Shown piece by piece: positions 18,769 to 30,858 of a DNA stretch of 64,000 nucleotides. Source of the stretch: Plectosphaerella cucumerina (taxonomy: Eukaryota > Ascomycota > Sordariomycetes > Glomerellales > Plectosphaerellaceae); the NCBI GenBank assembly GCA_020746995.1, contig JAGPXD010000001.1, positions 6,014,001-6,078,000 on the forward strand, given 5' to 3'. Every line of letters starts with the position of its first letter. Within the stretch, counting starts at the first letter, position 1. Both the position numbers and the translations under genes were made by a program. The notes under the pieces are model-generated. The model worked only from the letters and a program-made list of their open reading frames with translations. It did no database searches and was not told the origin of the DNA.

Positions 18769-21700
18769 ATGACACGAAATAACTTGGGGAAACACATCTC
18801 CTGGCTATTGCAGAGCGCGGTATCGAAGCCGCCAAGCCTCGGTTTCCCTCCGACGACAGACTCTTCCCATGCCCCTTGGACGTCCGGTGACATTGACGTG
18901 GCGCCGGCGTACCCTTCACAAGGCAGCTTTAGCTTACGACCGGGCATCCGACAAACTGCCAAACCACCTATCCTCAGGGCTCCCGAGATCCTAGATACTA
19001 GCGACAGGGATCTATCTGATGAGTCCAGCATGGGCCTACTCACCTCTGCTCGACGATCCAGAAAACCGTCCCTCGCCATCAAGCAGCAGGACCTCCCGAC
19101 CCCCGCAACTACCAGCGACGCCAGCACCAGCTCTCTCGGTGGCCTGCAGAGGGCATATGCGGCCAAGCTGGAACAACAGGCAGCATCATCGGCTGGCCAT
19201 GGGTTGGCACCAACGTCTCACCGAAAAGTCAGGACGGAACAAACGCTCGACGATGCTCCATCGTCTCCATCACGACGGATTCGACCACCTCTGAGATCTA
19301 CCCCCGACCTTCTCGGCTCGGACGATAGTCTCTCTGACATCATGGACTTGACGGGGGATGACGGGGCTGGATCATCGGATACAATCTCCCGCAACCGTGC
19401 CGGCCCCAATCGTTCACTGAAAAATGAACCGTCATCTTCAGCGCGGGGTCAGAAGAGGAAGAGCTTCGAGCTGTCCAAGGACGCCGGCTATGAGTCGGAC
19501 GACTTCCCCGACATGTACAAGATCCTGGGCACTCCGGCACCTCAGCCTGCTACAAGCAAAGCCCCGCTCAGGCCTTCGAGTTCCCTGACTCCAAGCTCTC
19601 GACGAGCCGGAAAGCGTTTGCAGATCGTGCAGGAGGCGAACTTGGAGGAGTCGACTTCACAGCCGCGAAGCAAACTTGGGTTGGTTCTTGAAGACGACAG
19701 CCGGGAGACGCCAAAAAGGGTATTGACCTCTCTGGGCGAGGGGAAACTACTCGGCCGTACTCCCAGCCGAGCGTTCGAGATCACGTCCTCCCCAGACTCG
19801 ATAGGGGCTCCGGCGCCAGAGTCTCCGCTTCCTGCAACATCCAAGCCCAAGTCCTCCAGCCGGCCGAGCAAAGCTCGAGTCATCCAGGACTCCGATGACG
19901 ACATGGGCGAGGAGATGCCGGTGTCTCCGAGCAGAAACCCAACGATCCCTAGCACCTCCACAACCTCTCTTGCCGCGTCTTTACACGTGCCAAGCCCAAG
20001 CATTGCGTCTCATCATGACCAGGATGCCCCGCGAATTCCATGCGATGGAGACACCCGGAGCACTCTTCACAGCAGCTCGGCAGCCCAGACTACCTCCCTA
20101 CCCGGAAGTTCTGCAGCTGTGCCCGTTCTACCCCCCGCATCTGTCGAAACTCTGGCTCGGTTCCTCGACATGCCGAATGCGCTGGAAGCCCGAATCGCTC
20201 ATCTTGATGTTGCTGTGCGGCGCAACTCTGAAGAGTTTCTCGAATCGCTGCGCAGCGGGGCAAGGCTGGCTCGAGACAAGATCAAAGCAGCCAAAGGCCC
20301 GCTGCTTGATCAGCAAAAGTCTATCCCGAATCTCACCGCTCTCTTGGCGCAACATCGTTCGATGACGGATGAACGAGACTCGATCGCCCTCAAGGTTACG
20401 GAAGCTTACGAGCAGGATCTCGACACCGAAGAGGCCGAGATGCGCCTGGATGCAATGTCTGACCAGATAAAATCTTTGGAGCAGACTTTGCTTCCGGCGC
20501 TGTCAGCGTGCGGCATCGACGACAAGTTCCTGGACGAAGTCGAGCAGCAACCCGCCCCGGAGCCCGTCGTGACCTGTACCCAGCACCCAGCAGACAAACG
20601 CAATGCGTTGAGGGACATCACAACGTCAGGCGGGACAGAGGTTACTCAACAGACTCATTCCCATGCCGCGGCTCATCGTGAGCAAACTCATCACCAAAGT
20701 CGGGAATCAGAGCAGCCGCCGTTCCCTAGAAGCCGAAATCCCCCATCAGCCAGGACTGCGATCGATCAGCATCCCGAAGTCTTCGATGGTGATGACTTTT
20801 TCGACGACTTTGAGGAAGCTGAGATTCAGCAGCTCCCGCCCTCAGCACCTCCAAGATCGCTACCTCATCGGAGCCCCCCAAAGCCAGCCTCGAAACGCAT
20901 ATTGGATACCTTCAGCGATGACTTTGACGAGGAAGCCATGCTGGCCTTTGCTCAGGACTACGATCATGGACAGTCCGTCTCTCGCGAACCGACGGCTTCA
21001 CGCCCAGTTCTTCTGCCAACTTCCGGCAACTCGTCTTCGGTCAAATCCAGCGCGAAGCCGAAGGAGTCGACCTCGACGAAGCTGACGATGCCGGCCGAGC
21101 TGATGAAACACCCGTGGTCCCCGGACGTGAAGCGGGCTCTCAAGGACCGCTTCAGGATGAAGGGCTTTCGGACGAATCAATTGGAGGCCATAAATGCCAC
21201 CCTCGGCGGCTTGGACGCCTTCGTCCTCATGCCCACTGGAGGTGGAAAGTCGCTTTGCTACCAGTTGCCTGCCGTGGTCCAGAGCGGAAAAACCAAGGGC
21301 ATCACCATTGTCGTGTCTCCTCTCCTGAGCTTGATGCAAGACCAGGTCGACCACTTGACAAACATGAATATCAGAGCTGACGCCTTCAACGGCGACACTG
21401 ACGCCGCACGGCGTCAGCACATCTTGTCTTCGTTCGAGAAGCCACACCCCGAACACTATGTCCAGCTGCTCTACGTCACTCCGGAGATGATCAACACCAG
21501 CAGACATTTCAACGACCGCCTTACGGCGCTGTTCCGTCGCAAGAGAATCGCCCGCTTCGTCATCGACGAGGCCCATTGCGTCAGTCAATGGGGCCATGAT
21601 TTTCGTCCCGACTACAAGGCACTCGGCCAGTTGCGCGAGAACTTCCCTGGTGTGCCCATCATTGCGCTGACCGCGACTGCCACTAAGAATGTCATCATGG

Positions 21701-23858
21701 ACATCAAGCACAACCTGCACATCGACAACTGTCAAGTCTTCTCTCAGAGCTTCAACCGGCCCAACTTGACGTATGCGGTCCACTGGAAGGAGCCTGGCCT
21801 TGTCAACACCATTGGCTCTTTGATCACATCCAGGTACGATGGACAGACCGGCATCATCTACACGCTGTCTCGCAAGACCGCCGAGGACGTGGCGGCAAAG
21901 TTGACGGAGAATCACAACATCTCCGCGCATCATTATCATGCCACCATGGAACCCGCGGACAAGACGGCCGTCCAACGATCATGGCAGCGCGGCGATATCA
22001 AAGTTGTTGTGGCAACCATTGCCTTTGGGATGGGCATCGACAAGCCCGACGTGAGATTTGTTATTCATCACTCACTCCCAAAGAGCCTCGAAGGCTACTA
22101 CCAAGAGACCGGGCGTGCCGGTCGAGATGGACAGCCTTCGGACTGCATCCTGTTCTTTGGGCGAGGTGACGTCGTCACCCTCCGGAAAATGATCAACGAG
22201 AACGATACCAGCAACGAAACACAGAAGGAGCGGCAACGAGCGATGCTGAACAAGGTTGCGTCTTTTTGCGACGATCGTCAGGAGTGTCGTCGAGTTGCCG
22301 TTCTTCGCTACTTTGGCGAAGATTTCACTGTTCAGGACTGCAACAAGACCTGCGACAACTGCCGCGCCGGGGCCAAATTTCAGCAACAGGATCTTAGCGA
22401 GTTCGCTGTTGCGGCTCTGCGGACTGTCGACGTCCACAAATCCCTGACCATCAATCAGTGTGCTGATATCTTGATGGGGAAAAGCTATCCTGCCACCCTC
22501 AATAAGGATCTCGATGACGGCCACGGCATCGCCAAGGGCAAGATGCCGAAGCACGAGATTGAGCGAATCATCGACAGGCTCGTGACAGAAGGTGCCTTGG
22601 AGGAGAGGAACAAGTGGAACAAGATGGCAAAGATTGCCATCACATATCTCCATGTAAGTGGCCCGTCAGATATGGTCCGCAATTTACTGACTCTTTGAAG
22701 CCTGGCATCAATGCTCAAGCTTTCATGACGGGCCGCCGCAAGTTCCTCATGTCGGTGCAGGTGTCTGGTAAGGGCCAGTCACTCACGACGGCGCCCAAAA
22801 AGCGAGCGACGAAGAAGTCAAAAGCGAATGAAACCGAACAAGGTGGTCCAAGCCGAAGCAGGCTGCCCCCGTCAACCAACGTGTCGTCCCCTGCCCGTGC
22901 TCGCGACCAGAAGAAGCGGAAGGCCAGAGAGCCACCCGTCTGGGACGAAAGCGAGGAGGACATTGGTGCAACAAGACACGTCGACGGATACGCGAAAGAT
23001 CAATTCGTTGTGTCCGATGATGAGTTCGATAGTGACGACGGCTTCGAGCCTCTTCGCCCTCCGAAAGCACGGAAAGCGGCTCTTGGGCCGCGCATTTCAC
23101 AGGATGAGCGGATGGCCGGTCTCGACGAGATTCACCAAGACATTGTGCACAACTTTGTCCAGGAAGCCAAGATGCTGGAAGAGAAGATTCGAAACGATCA
23201 ACATTTGCGGCGCCCTCTATTTTCTGAGGCCGTCTTCCGAGAAATGGCCATCAACTGGACTACGACCGTGGACAAGATGAGCCAGATTCCGGATATTGAC
23301 GAGGAGAAGCTGAGAAGATTCGGCAAAAAGTTCCTGCCGCTGGTCAAGCGGTTCCAGAGCGAATACTCAAACATGATGGGCCACTCGGGTGGACCAGAGC
23401 CCATCACGATAAGCGATGATGAGGAAGAGGACGAGGATGGGTCAGAAGACTTTGATGAGTCTGATGACGACGGCGAACCATCCAAATACTTCGGTGGACA
23501 AGCTGATGATGCCGACGATGTGCGGGACTGGGATGCCCAACTCAGGCATTTACCAGAGCTATCACGTGGGAGTGGAAGCGGCAGCTCGCGTCGCGGAGGC
23601 GGTGCTCGCGGCGGCCGAGGTAGTCGAGGCGGCGGCAAGAGGAGCTATGGTCGAAAGGCATCTGGGAGCGCCCCGAAGCGTGGCGGTGGGCGGAAGAGTG
23701 CGGGCGGAGTGACCAAGAGGAAGGCCTCCGCCACTGGTTCCAAGCGAACCGCCGGCAGCTCTTCAGGGACGGCCAAAAGCTCAACCATTTCGAGCTTCAT
23801 GCACAAGGGGCCGTCCAAGAAGAGCGCCGCTGCAACCATCGGTATGATGCCGACCTAA
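18769..23858 (+). CDS. SGS1: RecQ-family DNA helicase (Sgs1/BLM type)
   Basis: Exons 18769-22653 and 22701-23858 (intron GTAAGT...TGAAG, 47 bases) encode 1680 residues. The N-terminal 770 residues are disordered, Ser/Pro-rich and acidic, as in Sgs1, where this part binds Top3/Rmi1. The helicase core follows: MPTGGGKSLCYQLPA (Walker A, residue about 821), IDEAHCVSQWGHDFRPDY (DEAH, about 932), the SxNRPNL-like NRPNLTY, and the motif VI region QETGRAGRDGQPS. The RecQ zinc site is present (FCDDRQECRR with HCDNC-type CNKTCDNC, about 1165-1200), followed by a winged-helix RQC. An HRDC domain lies at about 1430-1515 (FREMAINWTTTVDKMSQIPDI). The tail is a Gly/Arg/Ser/Lys-rich basic extension. Its expected role is dissolving recombination intermediates and protecting forks. 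It is the likely ortholog of Neurospora QDE-3 and Aspergillus MusN. Confidence 0.95.
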
Positions 23859-24352
23859 GCATTGTTTTGGGCATAACTGGGGCATGGAACAACACATTGT
23901 CCTGATTTCTGGGGTTTTGGCGTCGGGGACAGCCGCAAGCTCCCATCGGGGGGTTGCTGCGTGCATGAGGCGTACCGGTTTTGAGCATTTACATAGCGAG
24001 CGGTGCTTGTCCCGGTGGTTCTTGGGGGCAACATGGCAGCGAAAGCAACATCATCTACAGGCGCCCTGGCCCTGTGTTGTATCGTCACAACTGCCTAGCA
24101 CATGGGTAGATATCACGAGAATACCACACGTTATGAACAACGGAATGAAGCTTAGTGATGGACACGAAAAGATGATTGACGGAGAACATTGGAGTACCAT
24201 TCGTGAATGGGTATAAAATAGAACACGGGGGGCCGTCTAGGATGCCCCTTTTCTCGTCCGGCCCAAACGTATGCAAGTGAGGACTCCCCAAATGAGTGAA
24301 ACAAAACAACACAATGTTGACACCAGGGTCTGGCCCTGATTTCCGAAGCACA
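23859..24352. other. Tail-to-tail spacer, RecQ / Nop14
   Basis: This is a 494-base convergent 3' region. No coding frame is supported. Confidence 0.5.
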
Positions 24353-27230
24353 CTACCGGCTCCTTGCCTTCTTGCGACCCTCCCTCTCCCTCTCGTACGC
24401 ATTCGCCTCCCGACCCTCCTCGTTCTGGATCTCGGCCACGAGGCGGTCCATCTTCTTCTTGTGAGCCTCGTCGCGGGCGACCTTTGTCTTGAGCTGTTCG
24501 CGGGCCATGAAGCGGGCGTCCTTGCGGATCTCGCGCATGGCGCTCTTGCGCTCCCGCTTGTGCTCGGCGCGGAGCTTGGCCAGCTCGGCGCGCTCGCGGT
24601 CCGGGTCGTAGTGCTTCGTCGGGTCGAAGGTGTCCTCGAACCGGGGAATGCCGGACTTGATGGCCAGCGGGCGGTGGTGGTGCAGCTCGACGGTGCGGCG
24701 GGAGAGGCGGGCGATGTGGATGGCGTGGGAGAGCTGCTTCTGCGTGCGCTGGGCGCGCTCGACGAGGGCGGCTGGGAGCTGGGAGCGGACGGGCTTGGAC
24801 GTGAGGTGCTTGAGGATCTGGATGGCCGGCTCGAAGGTCTCGTGGAAGGAGGCGGCCTTGGCCCACGTGGTCGCGGCGGCTTCGAGGAGGGAGCAGGCCG
24901 TTCCGACGAGGGCGACGGCGAGCTCGGTCTCTTCGGTGGCCGAGAGATCCTGGGCGGCGCAGTCGGAGAACCGGAGCTTCCTCAGCTGGGCCTTGGAGCC
25001 CTTGGAGATCCGGACGGTGCTCTCATGCACCGGGAAGTAGCCGGGCCAGGACGCAGCCGGCGGTGAGGGGCTCAGAGCGGCGAGGGTCTGGAGGATGCTG
25101 TTTATGGCCTCGGGCACGTAACGCTTGCTCAATTGACTCCAGGAGACGGTCAGCGTTGACAGGTAGATGCCCCGGGCGTGGTCCTGCAGCGTCTTCTGCG
25201 GCTTGTTGCCGAGCTGCCTGGCGGCCGTGAGCATGGCCGGGGTGACGACGGGGTGGAAGTGGTCGGAGACGGAGAAGACGACGCCGATGGCGTGGAGGAG
25301 CAGCAGGTCACCGGTGTGCATGGCGAGGGTGCGCTCAACGCCGATTTCCTGCAGCCGGGCCCTGAAAGCCTTTGCGATGATGATGGGCTGGGACTTGGCC
25401 AGCGAGTGGAGGTGACGGATGACCTGCTCGAGTGCGGTGAAGAACTCGGCCCGGGTCTCTGCCTGAAGCCGGCCGGACGCGGCGTGGTCCTCGCCGATGA
25501 AGTCGACGAGGGCCTCGCTAAAGCCCTCCATCTTTTCTTTGTGCTTGCTGTCCAGCTTGGGGTGGTACAGCGCACGGATGCGCTGGATGATCTTGGGCAG
25601 CTGCTCGAGCGGATACTTGTCGACGAGCTCGCGGAGTTCGTCCACCGTCGTTGGGCAGGGGAACGAGTATGGCAAGTCGGAGGCGTCGACGTTCTCGGAG
25701 CTGGTGCCAGTGGCGGTTGGTCTCTTGGAGAAGACTGAGCTCTTCATCTCCTCTTCGTTGAGCAGGTCTTTCGTGAACTCGTCATCCTCGTAATCTTCCG
25801 GCGCCTCCTCGTCGCTGTCGCCCTCGCCCTCGTTCGAGTCTTCGTCTTCGTCGTCGCTGCTCAATGGCTCGAGGTCGGATCCGCTAGCGACCAGGTCGTC
25901 GTCAATCTCGAAATCGTCCTCGTCTTCAAAGCCGAGCTCCGTAGCCGTAGGTCTCCGCTTTGACTTTGACTTGTCCGCCCGGATTCCCTGACCCAGACCG
26001 AAGTCTTCAGGCTCATCCTCGAGGAACTGGAACGCCGGCTGAGGCTCCTCCTCCTTCTCGCTCTCCTCGCCGGAAGACTCGTCCGAAGAGACCGACTCGC
26101 CCCGCATGCGCTTCTGGCGCTTCTCTTCAAGCTCGCGCAGCTTCTTGGCCGCCTCTTCTGCCTGCTCCTCTTCTGTCTTTGTCCTATCCGTAGGCTTTGA
26201 TCGCCTGTCGAGGACCAGCTGCTTCAGACGCCTGTAAATAAGTCAGTTTCCCTCATGCATGTTCGCCTCCTTTTTCGCCACTTTGTGCTTACCGATCGAA
26301 GTCCTTGTTGAAGGCAGACTGCTCAACGCCGGCAACAAGCCTCACAGGTTTGGCGGCGTCTGGAGCCGGCTTGCCCTTGTGGCCCGCTAGCAGCTTCCGC
26401 AAGTCCGGCAACTCCTTGTCGAGCTCCATGCGCATCTCCTCATCCTCATCCTTCGCCACCTGTCGCTCGTATTTGCCCTGTTTGCTCTTGGCGATGATTT
26501 CCTCGTAGATCTCGTTTTTCGTCTTCTTGCGCTCCGGCTCGGGGTCGGACTCGCCATCCTCCTCGGCAGCCCGAAGGCGCTTCAAAATCTTCCTCCGCGC
26601 CTCGTTGTCGCTGTCGGAACCGAGATCGTCCTCGTTGAAATCGTCGCCGCCCTCCTCGAACGTCAAGGCCTGCCCCATGTGGGTCAGAGGCTCGTTAAGC
26701 GCATCGGGCTCTTCCAGGTCGAATAGGTTGCTCCTCTTGTGACGCCTCTGCTTCTCGGCCGCGAATCGCTCCATGGCCCGGGCCTCCTCAGTCATGTTCT
26801 GGTCCAGCTCGCCGAAACGCCGATCGATGATGCCGCCGACCTTGCTGCGGTTCTGGTAGTCCGCCAGGATCGTCTCGCGTCTAAGTTCCTCGGCGGCAGA
26901 GTTGGCGGCGGTTGGCCGACCGATGATTCCCTTGGCGGCGCTGCCGGTCTTCGGACGGTTCGTCGTCACCTCGAACTTTGGTGCTTTGGCATGGTTGAGG
27001 TCGAAAGGGTTGAACTGCTCGCGGATCTGCTTAAGAGCCTCGTGCCTCTGTAGATCTACATGTCAGAGACCAGTTTCTTCCGGTTGTACGTGAATGCGCA
27101 CCTTCAGCCGCTTGTCGGACTGCTCTCCTCTGGCCTCGCGCTTCTGCTTCTTGCTCTTCTGCGGGCCGGTGATGCCCTGATCCCGCAGGGACGCCTTGAG
27201 GCGCTTGAGATGGGAGCCTCCACCAGCCAT
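24353..27230 (-). CDS. NOP14: Nop14, SSU-processome nucleolar protein
   Basis: Exons 27230-27102, 27047-26293 and 26231-24353 encode 920 residues, close to other fungal Nop14 proteins. The first acceptor is CTACAG at 27048, the only choice that keeps frame. Nop14 acts with Noc4/Emg1 in 18S rRNA maturation and 40S export. The N-terminus is basic (GGGSHLKRLKASLRD). Family landmarks follow: HEALKQIREQFNPFDLNHAK, IIDRRFGELDQNMTEEARAMERF, SNLFDLEEP and LTHMGQALTF. After the second intron comes RLKQLVLDRRSKP, then a long Glu/Asp-rich stretch, a helical HEAT-like C-terminal half, and a Lys/Arg-rich end. The gene lies head-to-head (333 bases) with the armadillo-like gene. Confidence 0.95.
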
Positions 27231-27563
27231 TTTCGATAAGTATGTGCAGTCGTTCTGGAGTGTCGGTGAGGAGGACTCAGGCCATTGTCGTCAATTCGTC
27301 TTGAAGGTCGTTCACCCCGTCTCGACTTCCTTAGCGCCTTCACGGTCAAGCTTCTGCCCAAAATTTTTTGGAGGGACCGGCTTATCGATAGAGCAGTACC
27401 CACCCACACGGCAGGCGGTAGACAACGGCAGTTCCTACCTCGAGCTCTCCAGCTCCCAGCTAGGTACCGAGACGTAGACGACTTGGAATAGAGTCCATCT
27501 TGTGTCCAGCCTCTTTTCCACAAGGACACGTCCGACATTGTGTATCTCTTTTGAAATGGCATC
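27231..27563. promoter_or_regulatory. Short divergent promoter, Nop14 / armadillo-like gene
   Basis: 333 bases separate two divergent start codons, so regulatory DNA is probably shared. No clear known motif was picked out. Confidence 0.5.
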
Positions 27564-28675
27564 ATGAAGCAAGCTATTTCAACGGCACTTGCCCATTTTG
27601 GGCGGTTCGTTCTCGATGAGCGTGTCGTCCTCATCGGTATCGGGGTCGTCACCTTCAGCGTGGTGTCGCTGATGACCCAGGCGCTTACATGTGTTCGCGA
27701 CGACAACGAGGTGAAGCCGACGCCTCCCAAGACCCAGTACATCACGCAGGAGACGGAAGACTCGCTGCAGCTGGACACACTCGATAAACTGCTGGCGCAT
27801 TCGAACTACTCCATCCGCGACATCGCCACCAAGATCCTTTGCGACCGAGCCGTGAACGATCCAGACACGGTCCAGTTCCTCCTCATCAACATCACTGAGC
27901 CAGAGTACGATGTTCGCATGCAAAGCCTTCGTGCCCTGGCAACCCTGACGGGCCAGACACATGGTCAGTCGGTCCCTGGATGAGCTAGCCCGTCGCCTTC
28001 CAAGCTGACATAGTCTGAGTAGATGGCCTGTCGAAACTACACAACTGGAAAGCCTACGCCGCGTTAGTTCGGTCCCTAGAACTGAGCCTTACCGACGTCG
28101 AACAGCCAAAACTCGACGACCCCCACTGGGACGAATACTATCTGCGCGACATGGCCGAGCGCTTCTGCCTCATGTTCTTCTTGGAGCTCATCAACAAGAA
28201 TGGTGTCGAGATGCTGGTCAAGGCCAAGTTTGTGGAGAAGTGGCTGGCGAAACAGAACTGGGGCGAGAGCGACGCCGAAAGGCTCCTCAACTTCAAGCAG
28301 TACATGAAGTACAAGCGCAACCGCATCGTGGACATTGTGGGAGCGATACACCATACCGAGGAGGGCACCCGGCGGCTCGTTCAGTGTGGACTGATGCCGC
28401 CAGAGAGTCTTCATCAGTTCGAGACAAACTCGAATCAGGCGCCGACGGTCGCGGCGCTGCAGGAGATCCTCGGCGCAGTATCCGATCTGGAGCGCGAGTC
28501 CAACGGGCAGGCACAGACGTTGCGAAACCTGGCCAACTCGCTGAGGACGGTAGAACATTCCGACGAGGAGCAACGGCTGCGTCGCCAACACCGAGAGGCC
28601 ATGGTCTTCAACGACGGAACACGCCCCATCGCGAGAGAAGACATAATCGAACGCAACCATGACGGGTCGCGCTGA
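27564..28675 (+). CDS. Membrane-anchored armadillo/HEAT-like protein of unknown function
   Basis: Exons 27564-27963 and 28023-28675 (intron GTCAGT...GTAG) encode 350 residues. Residues about 20-42 (VVLIGIGVVTFSVVSLMTQAL) form one transmembrane or signal-anchor helix. Next comes a helical repeat region resembling armadillo folds (LDKLLAHSNYSIRDIATKIL, YDVRMQSLRALATLTG, HNWKAYAALVRSLELSL). The C-terminal third is charged and probably coiled coil (VAALQEILGAVSDLERES, EEQRLRRQHREAM). I do not recognise a named family, though the sequence looks like a conserved filamentous-fungal protein. The likely topology is a short N-terminal end, one membrane span, and a large cytosolic helical scaffold. Function should not be assigned from this alone. 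Confidence 0.78.
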
Positions 28676-30858
28676 GTCTACGGGCTGCAGGACGGTATGC
28701 AGGATATCACCATGCCCCGGGTCCGTTATGCACGACATTCGCCGACCATCTGGAGACACCCCTCAATGGCTGGGAAGCAACGACGCTTGGAAGAAGGCGT
28801 CTGTTGCTGCTGCTGCTGCGTGCCAGACCGCCTGGTCCAAGCACGTGGCGGTGGGCAGTATATTCTCAAGCCCGGCCGACCAAAGGCTGCCGTGGCACCC
28901 GAATATGGATCATGCCACGGCCCGTTGCATGTCGGACACTGCCGGTGGACAACTCGCTACCTCTGGTGTTGTGAGCACATCATACTAGGCGACCGATTCT
29001 AGAGAGACTAATCGGCCTCTGATCGGCCGTCGATGCTCACGAGATATGAGATATGGGCGGGCAGCCTTGGATCCCGGCATGTTCCTCTCTGCGACGTTGA
29101 CGGTAAAGTGGCTCATGTTCACTCGTCACCGACTGAGGGGTGTGGGTTGTGGGATGTGACCTCGGCTGCAGAGTCGCATCGAACCAAGCCGGTGTCGCGG
29201 TACAGATCAGGGCTCATCTTAGCAAGATGAAAGTACGACATAGGGGGAGGGCTGGACTGGTGCAGCATTGTATGATAGGTCGTGCAGAATTAAGACCTTC
29301 CAGCCAGCATATGTTCTAGAGATGGAGAGCAATGATGATGAGAGCTTCCTGTCGTGTGTATGTGTAGATGCTGAGCGGCAACGGCCGTCCCACTGAGGAT
29401 TGGCGCCGGATGGACAGGGGCCTCTGGGAGGGATAGGCCAGTCAGGGCCGAGATGTCACTCTCTGGACAGGGTCCACGGGGCAGATGAGGGCTGAGGTTG
29501 GCTGCGACCTTGTCACCTGCAGCGGCAGATGCAGGTTGTGAGGGTCGTCAGCGAATGCAAGGACAGCGACATGCAGCCAGCTGGGGCATGCAGGCTTGTT
29601 ACTAGAAACGGAGGAAGTAAACAAAACCACGAGCGAGGCGCCGTTCGTCTCCGTAGAGATGGTCAGAAGCGGAGAGACCGGAGCAGAGGGAGGAGGATAT
29701 ACCTTCAGCAATTCTAGATGTCTGTCAAGGCTCACGATGCCATGAATCAGGACAGACCCACCGACCAGCCATTTTCTCTCTTCTTTTCATCTTCCCTGCC
29801 GGATTCGAAGAGCCTCACTGAGGTCCATTGACCTGGGCTCGGACGGTTGCTCGATCGTGCAAATCTCCTGACAGTGTGGTGACCCCTGTCCGGCCGACCA
29901 AAGCCCGGACGTCCACCGCCTCTTTTCGTCATGGCCGCCAACGGTGCCCCCCTGGTTTATTTGGACGATTGTGGGAAGGTTTCACGTCTGAGGAAGGCGC
30001 AGGAACGACGAGGGAGACGTGGAACGTGCAAAAGGAGCGCGGGGTTGCATCTTTCTCACTTTCTTTATCCCTCCAGCTTCCCCCCTCCTCTCCGATCTTC
30101 CGTCACATCCTTTCTCTTCCCCTGCTGCCATCCCATCGACGGGCGACGACGCTGGAAGCACCGCTACACACTCGACGCAACAACTGGTATACCTACAGAT
30201 CAGAGGTTCAGCACTCAAGTCAAGCCACAGATATCCTGACGACAGGCGACAAATACTATCCAAGCATCGTTGGGCATCGCGAAGCCAAGCTTCAGGCCGG
30301 GAGTCGACATCAGACGAACTGGGATCTTCCCGTGCCGGTGGTTCACCCATTGGCGACCAACTGACGGGCGAAGCGCAAGCACTGGACCTCCCCTAGCTCT
30401 TCCTTTGACCTAGGGGAGCTAAGGCAGAGAGGCCCGAACACCATCCCAGCTAGGCCTGTGACGGAAGCTCTGACGACAGAGGACAACAGTTCGGCCACTT
30501 CTTTCATGATCGTCACCCGCCATTGACGTCTTGTCTTGGAGCTTCTTCTGCTTCTTCAGCAGCCTGCCAGCACTCGGACCCCTCATCTCCAGCACCTCAG
30601 GCAGAGTGTCTTGGTGTGGTGCTGGTCTGTGTTGACGGTACTTGCAGGATACATCCACCCGACCAACCCTCCAGCGGCCCAACCCCCCTGTGGCTGGCTT
30701 TCAGTGGCCCGTGTGCCCCTCTCCAACAACAAGCCTCGCACGTACCGACCGGGTACCTTGGCCAACAGCACCAGCAAGCTTCGACTCCAAGTGGGTTTTT
30801 GGCAGGCGCGTTTTCCCATTCGGGAGAGCGACCGCCTCAGCAACCAGACGATTAAATC
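28676..30858. other. 2.2 kb upstream region of the CAP-Gly gene, no gene seen
   Basis: Frames here are short, mutually overlapping and compositionally random. The 800 bases before 30859 are C/T-rich with many CCCTCC-like tracts and probably contain a long 5' leader for the CAP-Gly gene. Poly-CTG-like GCTGCTGCTGCTG occurs near 28806. Confidence 0.5.

Noticed and set aside
20998..21975. 325-codon minus-strand open frame
   Set aside because: Antisense to the RecQ helicase core, where all helicase motifs are on the plus strand.
24296..25066. 256-codon plus-strand frame
   Set aside because: Antisense to the Lys/Arg/Glu-rich 3' part of Nop14; repetitive Gly/Leu/Glu composition only.
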